This document shows positions 1 to 9,550 of a DNA stretch of 64,000 nt, in pieces. Under the pieces are notes generated by a model. The model did not search any database. It was given only the letters and a program-made list of their open reading frames with translations, and was not told the DNA's origin. The DNA comes from Propionibacteriales bacterium. GTDB lineage: Bacteria > Actinomycetota > Actinomycetes > Propionibacteriales > Nocardioidaceae. Within the stretch, counting starts at the first letter, position 1. Every line of letters begins with the position of its first letter. The position numbers and the translations under genes were made by a program. The stretch lies in the NCBI GenBank assembly GCA_026392465.1, contig JAPLCA010000026.1:62001-126000 (forward strand), in the 5' to 3' direction.

Positions 1-162
1 GAAGCGACCCCTCCCGCGCCCGTGACCGAGCAGCAGATCCAGGACTGGGCGGACGAGGCCGAGGCAGGGTACGACGTCGCCGTGCTCAAGAAGCCTCCAG
101 GAGCGCCGGCCGACGAGACCACCGCCCGGGAACCCGACGACGTCCTTGACCGTTCTCGCACC
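1..162 (+). other. open frame resembling the N-terminus of a ribbon-helix-helix protein, running into the zinc-ribbon gene
   Basis: The frame of the zinc-ribbon gene is open from base 1, with a possible GTG start at 22. The stretch IQDWADEAEAGYDVAVLKK resembles, from memory, the N-terminal segment of actinobacterial CopG-type (RHH) proteins. The RHH domain that should follow is missing and is replaced by a proline/glutamate-rich link. This could be a relic of an RHH gene fused to the next gene, or an N-terminal extension of that gene. The window edge prevents a decision. Confidence 0.35.
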
Positions 163-459
163 ATGAAGTGCCCCACCGACGGTTCCACCCTGACCATGAG
201 CGAGCGCGCCGGCGTCGAGATCGACTACTGCCCCGAGTGCCGTGGCGTCTGGCTCGACCGCGGCGAGCTCGACAAGATCCTCGACCGCGCGACGGCCGAC
301 GTCCCCGCGGCGCCCGCGCCGCTCCCGGCACCGCCGCGCGACGAGCGTCGTCCCGAGCGCGACCGGGACGACCGCTACCGCTCCGACGACCGGTACCGCG
401 ACGACCGCTACCGCAAGCCCAAGAAGAAGGAGCACTGGCTGATGGAGATCCTCGGCTGA
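163..459 (+). CDS. TFIIB-type zinc-ribbon protein
   Basis: 98 residues from ATG 163, where the conserved family begins (MKCPTDGSTL). The zinc ribbon spans about residues 1-45, with CPTD and CPEC metal-ligand pairs followed by RGVWLDRGELDKIL, the hallmark of the zf-TFIIB family of small bacterial proteins. The C-terminal half is a charged, arginine/[13 protein letters not shown] repeat (RYRSDDRYRDDRYR) ending in a basic patch and HWLMEILG. The family has no defined biochemical role. The frame continues upstream to base 1, so a longer product is possible, but the extra part matches a different family. Confidence 0.75.
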   Translation: MKCPTDGSTLTMSERAGVEIDYCPECRGVWLDRGELDKILDRATADVPAAPAPLPAPPRDERRPERDRDDRYRSDDRYRDDRYRKPKKKEHWLMEILG

Positions 460-517
460 GCCGTCCACGGAGCGGACACGCCGGAACACCGCACCGCCCG
501 CGGCGGTTGACCCGTCC

Positions 518-1369
518 ATGAAGATCCTGCTCACCGGGGGAACCGGGTTCGTGGGCGCAGCCGTGCTGCGCCGCCTCGTCGACGACGGTCACGCCGTCAC
601 CGCCGTCGTCCGGAGCCAGGGCTCCGGGGAGACCGTCGCCGCCGCGGGCGCCACCCCGCTGCAGGGCGACCTGTTCGACGGCGCCTGGCTGGCCGCGCAG
701 CTGCGCGAGCACGACGCCGGCGTGCACACCGCCGCCCCCGGTGACGAGACGTCGGCGACCATGGACGACGCGGTCGTCGACGCCGCGATCAAGGCGTTCA
801 GCGGCATCGACAAGCCCTTCGTGCACACCGGAGGGGTCTGGACGTACGGCTCCGGCGCCGACCTCGACGAGGAGACGCCGTACGACGCACCCGCCATCAC
901 CGCCTGGCGCCAGGCGCGCGAGGACCGCCTGCTCGACTCCTCGGTCCGCGCCACCGTCGTGCAGCCCGGCATCGTGCACGCGCCCGGCCGGGGCATCCCG
1001 CAGCAGCTCGTGGCTGCCTCCCGCACCGGCGAGGGCGCGCTCGAGCTGATCGGCTCCGGGGCGCAGCACTGGACCACGATCCACGTCGACGACCTGGCCG
1101 ACCTCTACGCGCTGGTCGTCACGAGCGGCTCCGGCCACGGACGCCTGCTCGGCGTCAGCGGCCACTCCCCCAGCGTCCGCGACCTCGGTCTCGCGCTCGC
1201 CGACGCCGTCGCGGGCACCTCCGTCGACACCGTGCACGCGCGGCTCGGCGAGGCCTTCGGCGACGCGCTGCTGCTCGACCAGCAGGCCAGCGGCGCCAAG
1301 GCTCGCTCGCTGGGCTGGACGCCGACGCGTCCGACCCTCGTCGACGAGCTGCGGGCCACCCGCGCCTGA
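518..1369 (+). CDS. NAD(P)-dependent epimerase/dehydratase-like SDR protein
   Basis: 283 residues, ATG start. The N-terminus KILLTGGTGFVGAAVLRRL is the glycine-rich Rossmann dinucleotide-binding motif of extended short-chain dehydrogenases. Conserved regions around residues 100-150 (HTGGVWTYGSG) and WTTIHVDDLADLY near residue 190 are typical of atypical extended SDRs of the epimerase type. I do not see a clean YxxxK catalytic pair, which is common in this atypical group, so the substrate cannot be named. The gene stands alone, 58 bases after the zinc-ribbon gene and 14 bases before the DUF503 gene. Confidence 0.85.
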   Translation: MKILLTGGTGFVGAAVLRRLVDDGHAVTAVVRSQGSGETVAAAGATPLQGDLFDGAWLAAQLREHDAGVHTAAPGDETSATMDDAVVDAAIKAFSGIDKPFVHTGGVWTYGSGADLDEETPYDAPAITAWRQAREDRLLDSSVRATVVQPGIVHAPGRGIPQQLVAASRTGEGALELIGSGAQHWTTIHVDDLADLYALVVTSGSGHGRLLGVSGHSPSVRDLGLALADAVAGTSVDTVHARLGEAFGDALLLDQQASGAKARSLGWTPTRPTLVDELRATRA

Positions 1370-1383
1370 GCGCCGTGGCAGCC

Positions 1384-1683
1384 ATGTGGGTCGGGTGGCT
1401 CGAGGCCGAGCTGCTCCTCGGCGACGTGCACACGCTCAAGCAGAAGCGGGCGGTCGTGCGACCGGTCGTCGCCGAGCTGCGTCGGGCGCTCGACGTGTCG
1501 GTGGCCGAGGTCGGCCACACCGACCTCTACCGACGGACCGTCGTCGGCGTGGCCCTGACGTCCGGCGACCACGCGCACGCCGACGCCCTGCTCGACCGGG
1601 CCGAGCGGCTCCTCGCCTCGCGTCCCGACGTCGACCTGCTGTCGGTGCGTCGTCGCCTCGTGCGCAGCGACGACCTCGACTGA
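1384..1683 (+). CDS. DUF503 (YlxP-like) protein
   Basis: 99 residues from ATG 1384; an in-frame GTG at 1375 would add three residues, but the family starts at MWVGWLE. The segment LLGDVHTLKQKRAVVRPVVAEL followed by a conserved V-x-EVG block and a C-terminal DLLSVRRRLVRSDD matches DUF503. This is a small conserved bacterial protein often encoded near infB/rbfA; here it sits apart from those genes. Function unknown. Confidence 0.85.
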   Translation: MWVGWLEAELLLGDVHTLKQKRAVVRPVVAELRRALDVSVAEVGHTDLYRRTVVGVALTSGDHAHADALLDRAERLLASRPDVDLLSVRRRLVRSDDLD

Positions 1684-1687
1684 GACG

Positions 1688-1858
1688 TCACCCGACGACG
1701 ACGCGTGCGGTGAGGGCCACCGCCCCGACCACGGTCGTCACGCCGGCCGCCAGCCACGCGCCGCCGAACTGCTCCAGGCTCTCCTGCAGCGTGTGCGGAG
1801 GTCGCGGCTCGTCGGCGGGTGCGGCGGGGGCGGGACGGTGGTCGGGTGCGGCGGTCAT
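1688..1858 (-). CDS. small single-span membrane protein downstream of kdpE
   Basis: A 56-residue frame too short for routine ORF calling. ATG at 1858, stop at 1688-1690. The first 28 residues are proline/alanine-rich and hydrophilic, then QESLEQFGGAWLAAGVTT leads into a hydrophobic segment of about 20 residues (AWLAAGVTTVVGAVALTARV) that ends two codons before the stop, so a single membrane span with a cytoplasmic N-terminus is likely. It is the last frame after kdpE on the same strand, 59 bases downstream, and is preceded by three TGACGCG heptamers also found upstream of kdpF. I infer a Kdp-associated small protein. No family is recognised. Confidence 0.5.
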   Translation of the reverse strand: MTAAPDHRPAPAAPADEPRPPHTLQESLEQFGGAWLAAGVTTVVGAVALTARVVVG

Positions 1859-1879
1859 GCTCAGAGCCTGCGCCCGCGA

Positions 1880-1920
1880 CGCGTCAAGGATCCAGCGGGC
1901 GGCGCGTCAGGATCGCGTCA
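1880..1920 (-). promoter_or_regulatory. three TGACGCG repeats upstream of the small membrane protein (putative KdpE site)
   Basis: On the minus strand TGACGCG begins at 1920, 1909 and 1886, i.e. 11 and 23 bases apart, about one and two helical turns. The first copy overlaps the kdpE stop codon. An 18-base block (minus 1914-1897) differs at one position from 9581-9598 upstream of kdpF. OmpR/PhoB-family regulators such as KdpE bind direct repeats of about 11-base period, so a KdpE operator is the inferred role. Confidence 0.45.
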
Positions 1921-2598
1921 GGACAGGTCGGACAGCAACCGGTAGCCCAGGCCGGGATCGGTGATGAGCATGCGCGGGTGCGCGGGGTCGTCCTCGAGCT
2001 TGCGACGCAGCTGCGCGAGGTAGACCCGCAGGTAGTGCGTCTCCCGCTCGTACGACGGACCCCACACCTCCGTGAGGAGGGTCGTCTGGCGCACCAGACG
2101 GCCCTCGGCCCGCGCGAGGACCTCCACGATCTTCCACTCCGTCGGCGTGAGGTGCACCGGCTCGCCCGCCCGGGTAGCCCGCCGGTCCTCGACGTCGAGC
2201 ACCAGGTCGCCCACCGTCACGACGGGGGCCCGCGACGGCGCGGCCCGGCGCAGCGCCGCCCTGACTCGCGCCAGGAGCTCCTCCATGCCGAACGGCTTCG
2301 TCACGTAGTCGTCGGCCCCGAGGTCGAGCGCCTCGACCTTGTCGTCGGACTCGTGCCGTGCCGAGAGCACGACCACCGGCACCTGCGACGTCTCCCGGAT
2401 CCGCCGCAGCACCTCCGTGCCGTCGAGGTCGGGCAGGCCCAGGTCGAGCAGCACGACGTCCGGCACCCGCTCGGCCAGCGACTGCAGCGCCGACCGGCCG
2501 TCCGCGACCGTCTCGACCTCGTAGCCCCGCGCGCGCATCGCGATGCCCAAGGTCCGCAGGATCGCCGCGTCGTCGTCGACCGCCAGCACGACCGTCAT
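1918..2598 (-). CDS. kdpE: KdpE, OmpR-family response regulator
   Basis: 226 residues. Receiver domain at residues 1-115, with the acidic pair at D9/D10, phospho-acceptor D52 in VVLLDLGLPDLDG and the conserved lysine in TKPFG at K101. C-terminal winged-helix DNA-binding domain at about 130-226 (VHLTPTEWKIVEVLAR, ETHYLRVYLAQLRRKLE, LGYRLLSDLS). ATG at 2598 overlaps the kdpD stop by four bases (ATGA), so the two are translationally coupled. It is the transcriptional activator of kdpFABC in known systems; tandem TGACGCG repeats upstream of kdpF and just past this gene are candidate targets. Confidence 0.93.
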   Translation of the reverse strand: MTVVLAVDDDAAILRTLGIAMRARGYEVETVADGRSALQSLAERVPDVVLLDLGLPDLDGTEVLRRIRETSQVPVVVLSARHESDDKVEALDLGADDYVTKPFGMEELLARVRAALRRAAPSRAPVVTVGDLVLDVEDRRATRAGEPVHLTPTEWKIVEVLARAEGRLVRQTTLLTEVWGPSYERETHYLRVYLAQLRRKLEDDPAHPRMLITDPGLGYRLLSDLS

Positions 2599-5150
2599 GC
2601 GTCACCGCCTTCCGTCGTCAGCGGCACGGCGCCCTCCCGGGGCAGCTCGACCACGAGCGTGAGCCCGCCGCCGGGCGTGTCCTCGGCGGTGAGGCTACCG
2701 CCCATCGCCTCCGTCAGACCCCGAGCCACCGCCAGTCCCAGCCCGACGCCGGCGCCCCGCGGGACGTCGCCGAGCCGCTGGAACGGCTCGAACATCTGCT
2801 CGCGGCGGTGCTCCGGCACGCCCGGTCCCCCGTCGACCACGCGCACCACCACGTGCTCGCGCGTCGCGGTCGCGTCGACGCGCACCGTCGAGCCCGCCGC
2901 GTGCTTGTGGGCGTTCTCCACGACGTTGGCCAGCACCCGCTCGAGCAGAGCGGCGTCGGCCTGCGCCTCCGGCAGGTCGTCCGGCACCTCCAGCACCGTC
3001 GGCGTGCCGGCGGCGGCGCGCTGGACGACCGCCAGCACGTCGACGGGCTCCGAGCGCGCGACGACCGCCCCGGTCTGGAGCCGGCTCATGTCGAGCAGGT
3101 CGACCACGAGCGCGTCGAGCCGGTCGGCGCCGTCCTCGATGGTCTCCAGCAGGTCGGCGCGGTCCTGGTCGGACCAGTCCACGCCGGGGTCGCGCAGGCT
3201 GCTGACCGCCGCCTTGACGGCTGCCAAGGGCGTCCGCAGGTCGTGGGAGACGGCGGCCAGGAGGGCCGTCCGCGTGCGCGCCGCCTCCGCGAGGACCCGG
3301 CGCTCGGCCTTCAGGGCCACGGCCGCCCGGCGCTCCACGAGCACCGTCGCGTGGGCCACCACGGCAGCCAGCAGCGACTCCTCGACGGACTCAGCCGCCG
3401 GACCCCACAGCACCAGGACGTGCTCCTCCCCCACCGGAACCGTCCGTTCGGGACCGGACGTCACGCCGTGCTCCCCGAGCACGCGGCCGTCGGCCGTGCG
3501 CAGCTGGGCACCGTCGACGCCGAACAGCTCGACGGTCGTGCGCAGGAGGCGTCGCAGGTCGTTGCCCGCGTGCACGAGCTGGTGCGCCAGAACGCTCAGG
3601 CTGTCGGCCTCCGCCCGTGCCCGGCTCGCGAGACCCGCGAGCCGCGCGGCACGGTCGACGACGAGCGCCACCGACATGCCGACCACGACGAAGAGGACGA
3701 CCGCCACCGCGTTCTCCCCGGTGGCGATGCGCAACGTCTGCACCGGTGGGGTGAAGAAGTAGTTCAGCACGCCGCCGCTCACGAACGCGGCCACGACGGC
3801 CGGGCGCACACCACCGACGAGGGCGGTGCCGATGACCAGCACCATGAAGAGCATGGCCTCGGTGGGCAGCCCGTGGAGGTCGCGCGTGGCGAGCAGCAGG
3901 CCCGCGAGCACGAACGGGCCGAGGAGCGCCACGGCGAACCCCGCCCAGGTCCGTCGACGCCCGAGGGCCGACTCCTCGCGCACCCGCGCCTGACGGCGAC
4001 GGGCCTCGTCGTGCGTGACGATGTGCACGTCGATGTCGCCGGACTCGGACACGATCGTCTCGCCGATGCCGGGTCGTAGCAGCGTCGACAGCCGTCCGCG
4101 CCGGCTCGCCCCGATGAGCACCTGGGTCGCGTTGCGGGCGCGCGCGAAGTCGAGGATGGCGGCCGCGGCGTCGTCCCCGACCACCGTGTGGAAGCCGCCG
4201 CCCAGCTCCTGCGCCGTCGTGCGCAGCTCCTCCAGCCGGTCCGGTCCCGTCTGGCGCAGACCGTCCCCGCGCGAGACGTACAGCGCGGTCCAGGGCGCTC
4301 CCCCGTCACCCGACGGACCCGATCCGCGCGACGCGATCCGCGCGGCGCGCCGCATCAGCGGCTCCGACTCCGGGCCGCCCGTGACCCCCACGACGATCCG
4401 CTCGCGGGTCGCCCACGTGGCCTCGATCTCGTGGCGCGCCCGGTACCGCTCCAGCCCCTCGTCGACCCGCTCGGCGAGCCACAGCAGGGCCAGCTCGCGC
4501 AGCGCCGCCAGGTTGCCCTCGCGGAAGAACTGCGCCAGCGCGGCGTCGACGCGCTCGGCCGGGTAGACGTTCCCGTGCGCCAGTCGCCGGCGCAGCGCCG
4601 ACGGGCTCATGTCGACGAGCTCGATGGCCTCCGCGGAGCGCACGAACGCGTCGGGCACGGTCTCGCGCTGGCGGACGCCGGTGATCGCCTCGGTGACGTC
4701 GTTGAGCGACTCCAGGTGCTGCACGTTCACGGTGGTGACGACGTCGATGCCGGCCGCGAGCAGCTGGTCGACGTCCTGCCAGCGCTTCACGTGCCCGGAC
4801 CCCGGAGCGTTGGTGTGCGCCAGCTCGTCGACGAGGCACACCTGCGGCGCGCGGGCCAGGACCGCGTCGACGTCGAGCTCCGTCAGGGTGGTCGCACCGT
4901 GCTGGACGGTGCGTCGCGGCACCACCTCGAGCCCGCCGATCCGCTCCTGCGTCAACGCCCTGCCGTGCGTCTCGACGATCCCGACCACGACGTCGGTGCC
5001 GCGCGCCGCCCGGCGACAGCCCTCGTCGAGCATCCTGTACGTCTTGCCGACGCCGGGGGCGGCGCCGAGGTAGACGCGCAGGCAGCCGCGCCCCTGCTCG
5101 GGCGTCCCGTCGCCCTGCACCTGAACCGTCTGCACAGCGTCAGTCTGCAC
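2595..5150 (-). CDS. kdpD: KdpD, potassium/turgor sensor histidine kinase
   Basis: 851 residues from GTG 5150, overlapping the end of kdpC by 11 bases. Order of domains: KdpD N-terminal domain with a Walker A motif GAAPGVGKT at residues 29-37; a universal-stress-like domain at about 230-370; a DUF4118 membrane block of four spans at about 400-505, with the FFTPP loop; a GAF-like region; HisKA with the phospho-acceptor histidine in SHDLRTPLAAVK; and the HATPase domain with NVVENAHKHA, GGPGVP and GVGLGLAV boxes. In known systems it senses low K+ or osmotic stress and phosphorylates KdpE. Downstream GTG codons could be the true start. Confidence 0.93.
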   Translation of the reverse strand: MQTDAVQTVQVQGDGTPEQGRGCLRVYLGAAPGVGKTYRMLDEGCRRAARGTDVVVGIVETHGRALTQERIGGLEVVPRRTVQHGATTLTELDVDAVLARAPQVCLVDELAHTNAPGSGHVKRWQDVDQLLAAGIDVVTTVNVQHLESLNDVTEAITGVRQRETVPDAFVRSAEAIELVDMSPSALRRRLAHGNVYPAERVDAALAQFFREGNLAALRELALLWLAERVDEGLERYRARHEIEATWATRERIVVGVTGGPESEPLMRRAARIASRGSGPSGDGGAPWTALYVSRGDGLRQTGPDRLEELRTTAQELGGGFHTVVGDDAAAAILDFARARNATQVLIGASRRGRLSTLLRPGIGETIVSESGDIDVHIVTHDEARRRQARVREESALGRRRTWAGFAVALLGPFVLAGLLLATRDLHGLPTEAMLFMVLVIGTALVGGVRPAVVAAFVSGGVLNYFFTPPVQTLRIATGENAVAVVLFVVVGMSVALVVDRAARLAGLASRARAEADSLSVLAHQLVHAGNDLRRLLRTTVELFGVDGAQLRTADGRVLGEHGVTSGPERTVPVGEEHVLVLWGPAAESVEESLLAAVVAHATVLVERRAAVALKAERRVLAEAARTRTALLAAVSHDLRTPLAAVKAAVSSLRDPGVDWSDQDRADLLETIEDGADRLDALVVDLLDMSRLQTGAVVARSEPVDVLAVVQRAAAGTPTVLEVPDDLPEAQADAALLERVLANVVENAHKHAAGSTVRVDATATREHVVVRVVDGGPGVPEHRREQMFEPFQRLGDVPRGAGVGLGLAVARGLTEAMGGSLTAEDTPGGGLTLVVELPREGAVPLTTEGGDA

Positions 5151-5721
5151 CCGGCAGGCTCGCGTTCAGCTCGAGGACGTTCACCGTGGGCTCCCCGAGG
5201 AACCCGAGCTGGCGTCCGGAGGTGGCCTCGGCCACGAGGCGCCGCACGGTCGCCTCGTCGAGTCCGCGCTCCCGGGCGACCCGCGGCACCTGCAGCGCCG
5301 CGTAGGCGGGGCTGATGTCGGGGTCGAGCCCGGAGCCCGACGCGGTCACGGCGTCGGCGGGCACGGCCGACGGCGACACGCCGTCCTCCTGCGCCACGGC
5401 GGCACGTCGCTCGCGGATCGCGGCGAGGAGGTCCGGGTTCGAGGGCCCGAGGTTCGACGGGGCCGACGCGAGGCCGTCGTAGTCGTTGGCCGACGGGCGC
5501 GGGTGGAACCACTGACCGCCCTCGAATGCCTGGCCGAGGAGCCGGGAGCCGACGGCGACGCCGTCGACGCGCAGGAGGCTGCCGTCGGCGCGGTCGGGCA
5601 CGACCCGGCCCACGGCCCAGACGGCGGCCGGGTAGAGGACGCCGAGCAGCACGGTGAGCACGAGCAGCACACGGACGGCGGCGAGGGACTGACGCAGGAG
5701 GTCGCGGATCACGACGGTCAC
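5140..5721 (-). CDS. kdpC: KdpC, potassium-transporting ATPase subunit C
   Basis: 193 residues, GTG start overlapping the kdpB stop by four bases (GTGA). One N-terminal membrane span at about residues 14-36 ([20 protein letters not shown]) is followed by an extracytoplasmic domain with conserved blocks [32 protein letters not shown] and the C-terminal [10 protein letters not shown]-type ending ([14 protein letters not shown]). KdpC stabilises the KdpAB complex and raises its ATP affinity in characterised systems. Length matches the family. Confidence 0.95.
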   Translation of the reverse strand: MTVVIRDLLRQSLAAVRVLLVLTVLLGVLYPAAVWAVGRVVPDRADGSLLRVDGVAVGSRLLGQAFEGGQWFHPRPSANDYDGLASAPSNLGPSNPDLLAAIRERRAAVAQEDGVSPSAVPADAVTASGSGLDPDISPAYAALQVPRVARERGLDEATVRRLVAEATSGRQLGFLGEPTVNVLELNASLPGAD

Positions 5722-7748
5722 CTGATTCCTGGGATCTGGGAGACGAGCAGGTCGATGAGCTTGATGCCGACGAACGGGACGACCACGCCGCCGACGCCGA
5801 ACACGAGCAGGTTGCGCCGCAGGACGCTCGCCGCGTCCGCGGCCCGGCTGCGCACGCCCTTGAGGGCCACCGGGATGAGCCCGACGATGACGAGCGCGTT
5901 GAAGATGACGGCCGAGAGGATCGCCGACTCCGGCGTGGCCAGCCGCATGACGTTGAGCGCGTCGAGCGACGGGTAGGCCGTCACGAACATGGCCGGCACG
6001 ATCGCGAAGTACTTGGCGAGGTCGTTGGCGATGGAGAACGTGGTGAGCGCGCCGCGCGTGATGAGCAGCTGCTTGCCGATGCGCACCACGTCGATGAGCT
6101 TCGTCGGGTCGGAGTCGAGGTCGACCATGTTGCCGGCCTCCTTCGCCGCCGACGTGCCCGACGCCATCGCGACGCCGACGTCGGCGGCCGCGAGCGCGGG
6201 CGCGTCGTTGGTGCCGTCGCCGGTCATGGCCACGAGGCGACCGCCCGACTGCTCCTCGCGGATGAGCCGCATCTTGTCCTCGGGGGTGGCCTCCGCGAGC
6301 ACGTCGTCGACCCCGGCCTCCGCGGCGATCGCCCGCGCCGTGAGCGCGTTGTCGCCGGTGACCATCACGGTGCGGATGCCCATGCGCCGCAGCTCGGCGA
6401 ACCGCTCGACCATGCCCTCCTTGACGACGTCCTTGAGGTGGACCACGCCGAGCACGCGGGTGTCCCCGGCGCGACGCTCGGCGACGAGCAGGGGCGTCCC
6501 GCCGGACATCGAGATCTCGTAGCCGGCCGCCCCGACCTCCGCGGGGAGCGCGGCACCGCTCCAGGCCTCCACGGCGCTCCCGGCGCCCTTGCGCAGCTCG
6601 CGTCCGTCGGGCAGGTCGACGCCCGACATGCGCGTCTGGGCGGTGAACTCGACCGGCTCCGCACCGTCGGGCAGCGGTGCACCCGTGCCGGTGGCGCCCG
6701 TGTCGGCGACCGCGAGGTCGACGATGGAGCGACCCTCCGGCGTGAGGTCGGCCAGCGAGGCGATGCGGGCGGCCTCGGTCAGCTCGGCCAGGGTGACGCC
6801 CTCGGCGGGCACGAACCGCGAGGCCCGTCGGTTGCCGTACGTGATCGTGCCGGTCTTGTCGAGCAGCAGCGTGCTGACGTCGCCCGCGGCCTCGACCGCA
6901 CGACCCGACATCGCCAGCACGTTCACCCGGACCAGGCGGTCCATGCCGGCGATGCCGATCGCCGAGAGCAGCGCCCCGATGGTGGTCGGGATCAGGCAGA
7001 CGAGCAGCGCGACGAGCACCACCGTGGGCTGCGGCGCACCTGCGTAGTCGGCCATCGGGGAGATCGTCACGACGGCGAGCAGGAAGATGATCGTCAGGCT
7101 CACCAGCAGGATCGACAGGGCGATCTCGTTGGGCGTCTTGCGACGCTCGGCGCCCTCGACGAGGGAGATCATCCGGTCGAGGAAGGTCTCGCCGGGCGCG
7201 GAGGTGATCCGCACGACGATCTCGTCGGAGAGGACGCGCGTGCCACCCGTGACGGCGGACCGGTCCCCACCGGCCTCGCGCACGACCGGCGCGGACTCGC
7301 CGGTGATCGCCGACTCGTCGACCGTGGCGACGCCCTCGACGACGTCGCCGTCACCGGGGATCACCTCGCCGGCGCTCACCCGCACGAGGTCGCCCACGGC
7401 CAGCTCCGTGCCGGCGACGACCGACTCGCTGCCGTCGGCGGCCACCCGGCGGGCGGTGACGTCGGTGCGTGCCGCGCGCAGCGAGTCGGCCTGCGCCTTC
7501 CCCCGGCCCTCGGCGACCGCCTCGGCGAGGTTGCCGAACACGACCGTGAGCCAGAGCCAGACGGCGATGGCGACGGCGAACACGCTCGGGTCGACGACCG
7601 CCGAGACGGTCGTGACGAGCGAGCCGATCCACACGACGAACATCACCGGGCTGCGCCACAGGTGCCGGGGGTCGAGCTTGCGCAGCGCCGCGGGGAGCTG
7701 CTGGACGAGCTGCCGCGACAGCGGCGTGGCAGCGGAGGTGCGGGTCAT
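5718..7748 (-). CDS. kdpB: KdpB, P-type ATPase subunit of the K+ pump
   Basis: 676 residues from ATG 7748, which overlaps the kdpA stop by four bases. The same frame stays open far upstream through kdpA, but those residues are low-complexity and carry no KdpB sequence. P-type ATPase hallmarks: TGESAPV actuator loop, phosphorylated aspartate in [19 protein letters not shown], and the hinge [17 protein letters not shown]. About seven hydrophobic segments, including [16 protein letters not shown] near the N-terminus. It supplies ATP hydrolysis for high-affinity K+ uptake. Confidence 0.96.
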   Translation of the reverse strand: MTRTSAATPLSRQLVQQLPAALRKLDPRHLWRSPVMFVVWIGSLVTTVSAVVDPSVFAVAIAVWLWLTVVFGNLAEAVAEGRGKAQADSLRAARTDVTARRVAADGSESVVAGTELAVGDLVRVSAGEVIPGDGDVVEGVATVDESAITGESAPVVREAGGDRSAVTGGTRVLSDEIVVRITSAPGETFLDRMISLVEGAERRKTPNEIALSILLVSLTIIFLLAVVTISPMADYAGAPQPTVVLVALLVCLIPTTIGALLSAIGIAGMDRLVRVNVLAMSGRAVEAAGDVSTLLLDKTGTITYGNRRASRFVPAEGVTLAELTEAARIASLADLTPEGRSIVDLAVADTGATGTGAPLPDGAEPVEFTAQTRMSGVDLPDGRELRKGAGSAVEAWSGAALPAEVGAAGYEISMSGGTPLLVAERRAGDTRVLGVVHLKDVVKEGMVERFAELRRMGIRTVMVTGDNALTARAIAAEAGVDDVLAEATPEDKMRLIREEQSGGRLVAMTGDGTNDAPALAAADVGVAMASGTSAAKEAGNMVDLDSDPTKLIDVVRIGKQLLITRGALTTFSIANDLAKYFAIVPAMFVTAYPSLDALNVMRLATPESAILSAVIFNALVIVGLIPVALKGVRSRAADAASVLRRNLLVFGVGGVVVPFVGIKLIDLLVSQIPGIR

Positions 7749-9415
7749 CGCGGGGCTCCTGTCAGGGCCTCGGCCACGGGGCCGAGGGCGAGGGTCGGGA
7801 AGAAGGTGAGGGCCGAGACGAGCAGCACGACGCCGACCACGAGCCCGCCGAACAGGAGGGTCGCGGTGGGCAGGGTGCCTGCCGTGGTCGGCACCCTGCG
7901 CTGGCGGGCCAGCGAGCCGGCGAGCAGCACGACGAGGACGATCGGCACGAACCGGCCGAGCAGCATCGCCGCGGCGAGCGTCAGCTGGAAGAACGTCGAC
8001 GTCACGGTGATCCCGCCGAACGCGCTGCCGTTGTTGTTCGCCGCGGACGTGAAGGCGTAGACGACCTCGGAGAAGCCGTGGCCTCCCGGGTTGCCCATCG
8101 CGTCGGCGGTCGACGGCAGCGCGATGGCGGTGCCGATGCCGACGAGCACGAGCGCCGGGACCACGAGCGTGTAGAGCGCGACGTAGGTCATCTCCCGCGA
8201 GCCGATCTTCTTGCCGAGCAGCTCGGGGGTCCGCCCCACCATGAGGCCGGCCACGAACACCGCGAGGATCGCGGCGACGAGGATGCCGTAGAGGCCGGAG
8301 CCGACGCCACCGGGCGAGACCTCGCCGAGCATCATGTGCGCCATCACCGTGCCGCCGCCGAGTGGGGACATCGAGTCGTGGGAGGCGTTGACGGCGCCGG
8401 TCGAGGTGCCCGTCGTGGAGACGGCGAACAGCGCCGACGCCCACTCCCCGAAGCGGGTCTCCTTGCCCTCCATCGCGGCGCCCGCGGCCTGCGCGGCCTG
8501 CCCCTGGCCGCCGACCTCGGCCCACGTCGTCACGGCGAGGGCACCGGCCCACAGCACGCCCATCGCGCCGAGCAGCACCAGACCCTGCCGCCGGGAGCCC
8601 ACCAGCGTGCCGAAGGTGCGGGTGAGGCTGACGGGCACGACCAGCATGAGGAAGACCTGCAGCAGGTTCGTCAGCGCGGTCGGGTTCTCGAACGGGTGCG
8701 CCGAGTTCGCGTTGAAGAACCCGCCACCGTTCGTGCCGAGCTGCTTGACCGCCTCCTGGCTGGCGACGAGACCGCCCGGCACCACCTGGGTGCCGCCGCC
8801 GAGGGCGCGCACCGTGACGTCGGAGAGGTTCTGGACCACGCCGCCGAGCAGGAGCAGCACCGCCGCGACCAGGGCCAGCGGCAGCAGCACCCGCACGGTG
8901 CCGCGGACGAGGTCGACCCAGAAGCTGCCGAGTGTGCTCGACTCCGCCCGCGCGAAGCCCCGGACCAGCGCGACCGCGACGGCGAGGCCGACCGCGGCGG
9001 AGACGACGTTCTGCACCGTCAGGCCGAGCGCCTGGGTCGCGAAGCCGAGCGTCGACTCGCCGGCGTAGGACTGCCAGTTGGTGTTGGTGACGAAGGAGAC
9101 CGCGGTGTTGACCGCCATGTCCCAGGGCATCCCGGGCAGGCCGCGGTCCCACGGGAGCGCGGCCTGGCCCACGAGGATGGCCAGGAGGAGCACGATGCTG
9201 ACGACGGAGAACGCGACCAGGCTCAGCACGTAGCCGCGGGCGCTCTGCTCGGCGTCGGGGTCGATGCCGCCGACGCGGTAGAGCGCGCGCTCGACGCGCA
9301 GGTGGCGGGTCGAGGTGAACACGCGAGCCATGTGGTCGCCGAGGGGCACGTAGACGACGGCGAGCAGGGTCAGCAGCGCCGCGATCGTCAGCAGGCCGGA
9401 GACGGTGTCGGACAT
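7745..9415 (-). CDS. kdpA: KdpA, potassium-binding and translocating subunit
   Basis: 556 residues from ATG 9415, seven bases after the kdpF stop. Ten or so membrane spans. The potassium-selectivity loops are recognisable: [42 protein letters not shown] and [12 protein letters not shown], each with the glycine-rich filter of the SKT superfamily. Length equals that of the well-studied KdpA proteins. Together with KdpB, C and F it forms the Kdp pump in the cytoplasmic membrane. Confidence 0.96.
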   Translation of the reverse strand: MSDTVSGLLTIAALLTLLAVVYVPLGDHMARVFTSTRHLRVERALYRVGGIDPDAEQSARGYVLSLVAFSVVSIVLLLAILVGQAALPWDRGLPGMPWDMAVNTAVSFVTNTNWQSYAGESTLGFATQALGLTVQNVVSAAVGLAVAVALVRGFARAESSTLGSFWVDLVRGTVRVLLPLALVAAVLLLLGGVVQNLSDVTVRALGGGTQVVPGGLVASQEAVKQLGTNGGGFFNANSAHPFENPTALTNLLQVFLMLVVPVSLTRTFGTLVGSRRQGLVLLGAMGVLWAGALAVTTWAEVGGQGQAAQAAGAAMEGKETRFGEWASALFAVSTTGTSTGAVNASHDSMSPLGGGTVMAHMMLGEVSPGGVGSGLYGILVAAILAVFVAGLMVGRTPELLGKKIGSREMTYVALYTLVVPALVLVGIGTAIALPSTADAMGNPGGHGFSEVVYAFTSAANNNGSAFGGITVTSTFFQLTLAAAMLLGRFVPIVLVVLLAGSLARQRRVPTTAGTLPTATLLFGGLVVGVVLLVSALTFFPTLALGPVAEALTGAPR

Positions 9416-9422
9416 GGGCGGC

Positions 9423-9512
9423 TCAGAACCGGTCGGGCCGCACGAGGGCCACGACGAGGTAGACCAGCAGGGCGGCGACGCCGAGCAGCTGGAGTGCGGT
9501 GACGAGGGACAT
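9423..9512 (-). CDS. kdpF: KdpF, small Kdp subunit
   Basis: 29 residues, missed by ordinary length cut-offs. ATG 9512, stop 9423-9425, seven bases before kdpA. The peptide begins MSLVTALQLLGVAALLVYLV and ends ALVRPDRF: one membrane span followed by the P-x-[RK]-F ending seen in KdpF proteins. KdpF stabilises the complex. A weak ribosome-binding site (GGAG) lies two bases before the start. Confidence 0.9.
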   Translation of the reverse strand: MSLVTALQLLGVAALLVYLVVALVRPDRF

Positions 9513-9550
9513 GGCTCCACACCACACCCGGCACCGCCGCGCGACGTCGC

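Noticed and set aside
2358-5315. Long open frames on the plus strand opposite kdpD
   Set aside because: They mirror codon bias of a GC-rich gene, are arginine/histidine-rich and have no family features; kdpD is clearly coding.
7749-9152. N-terminal extension of KdpB through kdpA
   Set aside because: The frame is open but low-complexity; kdpA occupies this stretch and KdpB starts at ATG 7748 with a family-typical N-terminus.
6438-9502. Long plus-strand frames antisense to kdpB and kdpA
   Set aside because: Composition is arginine/[13 protein letters not shown] without hydrophobic or motif structure; shadows of the Kdp genes.
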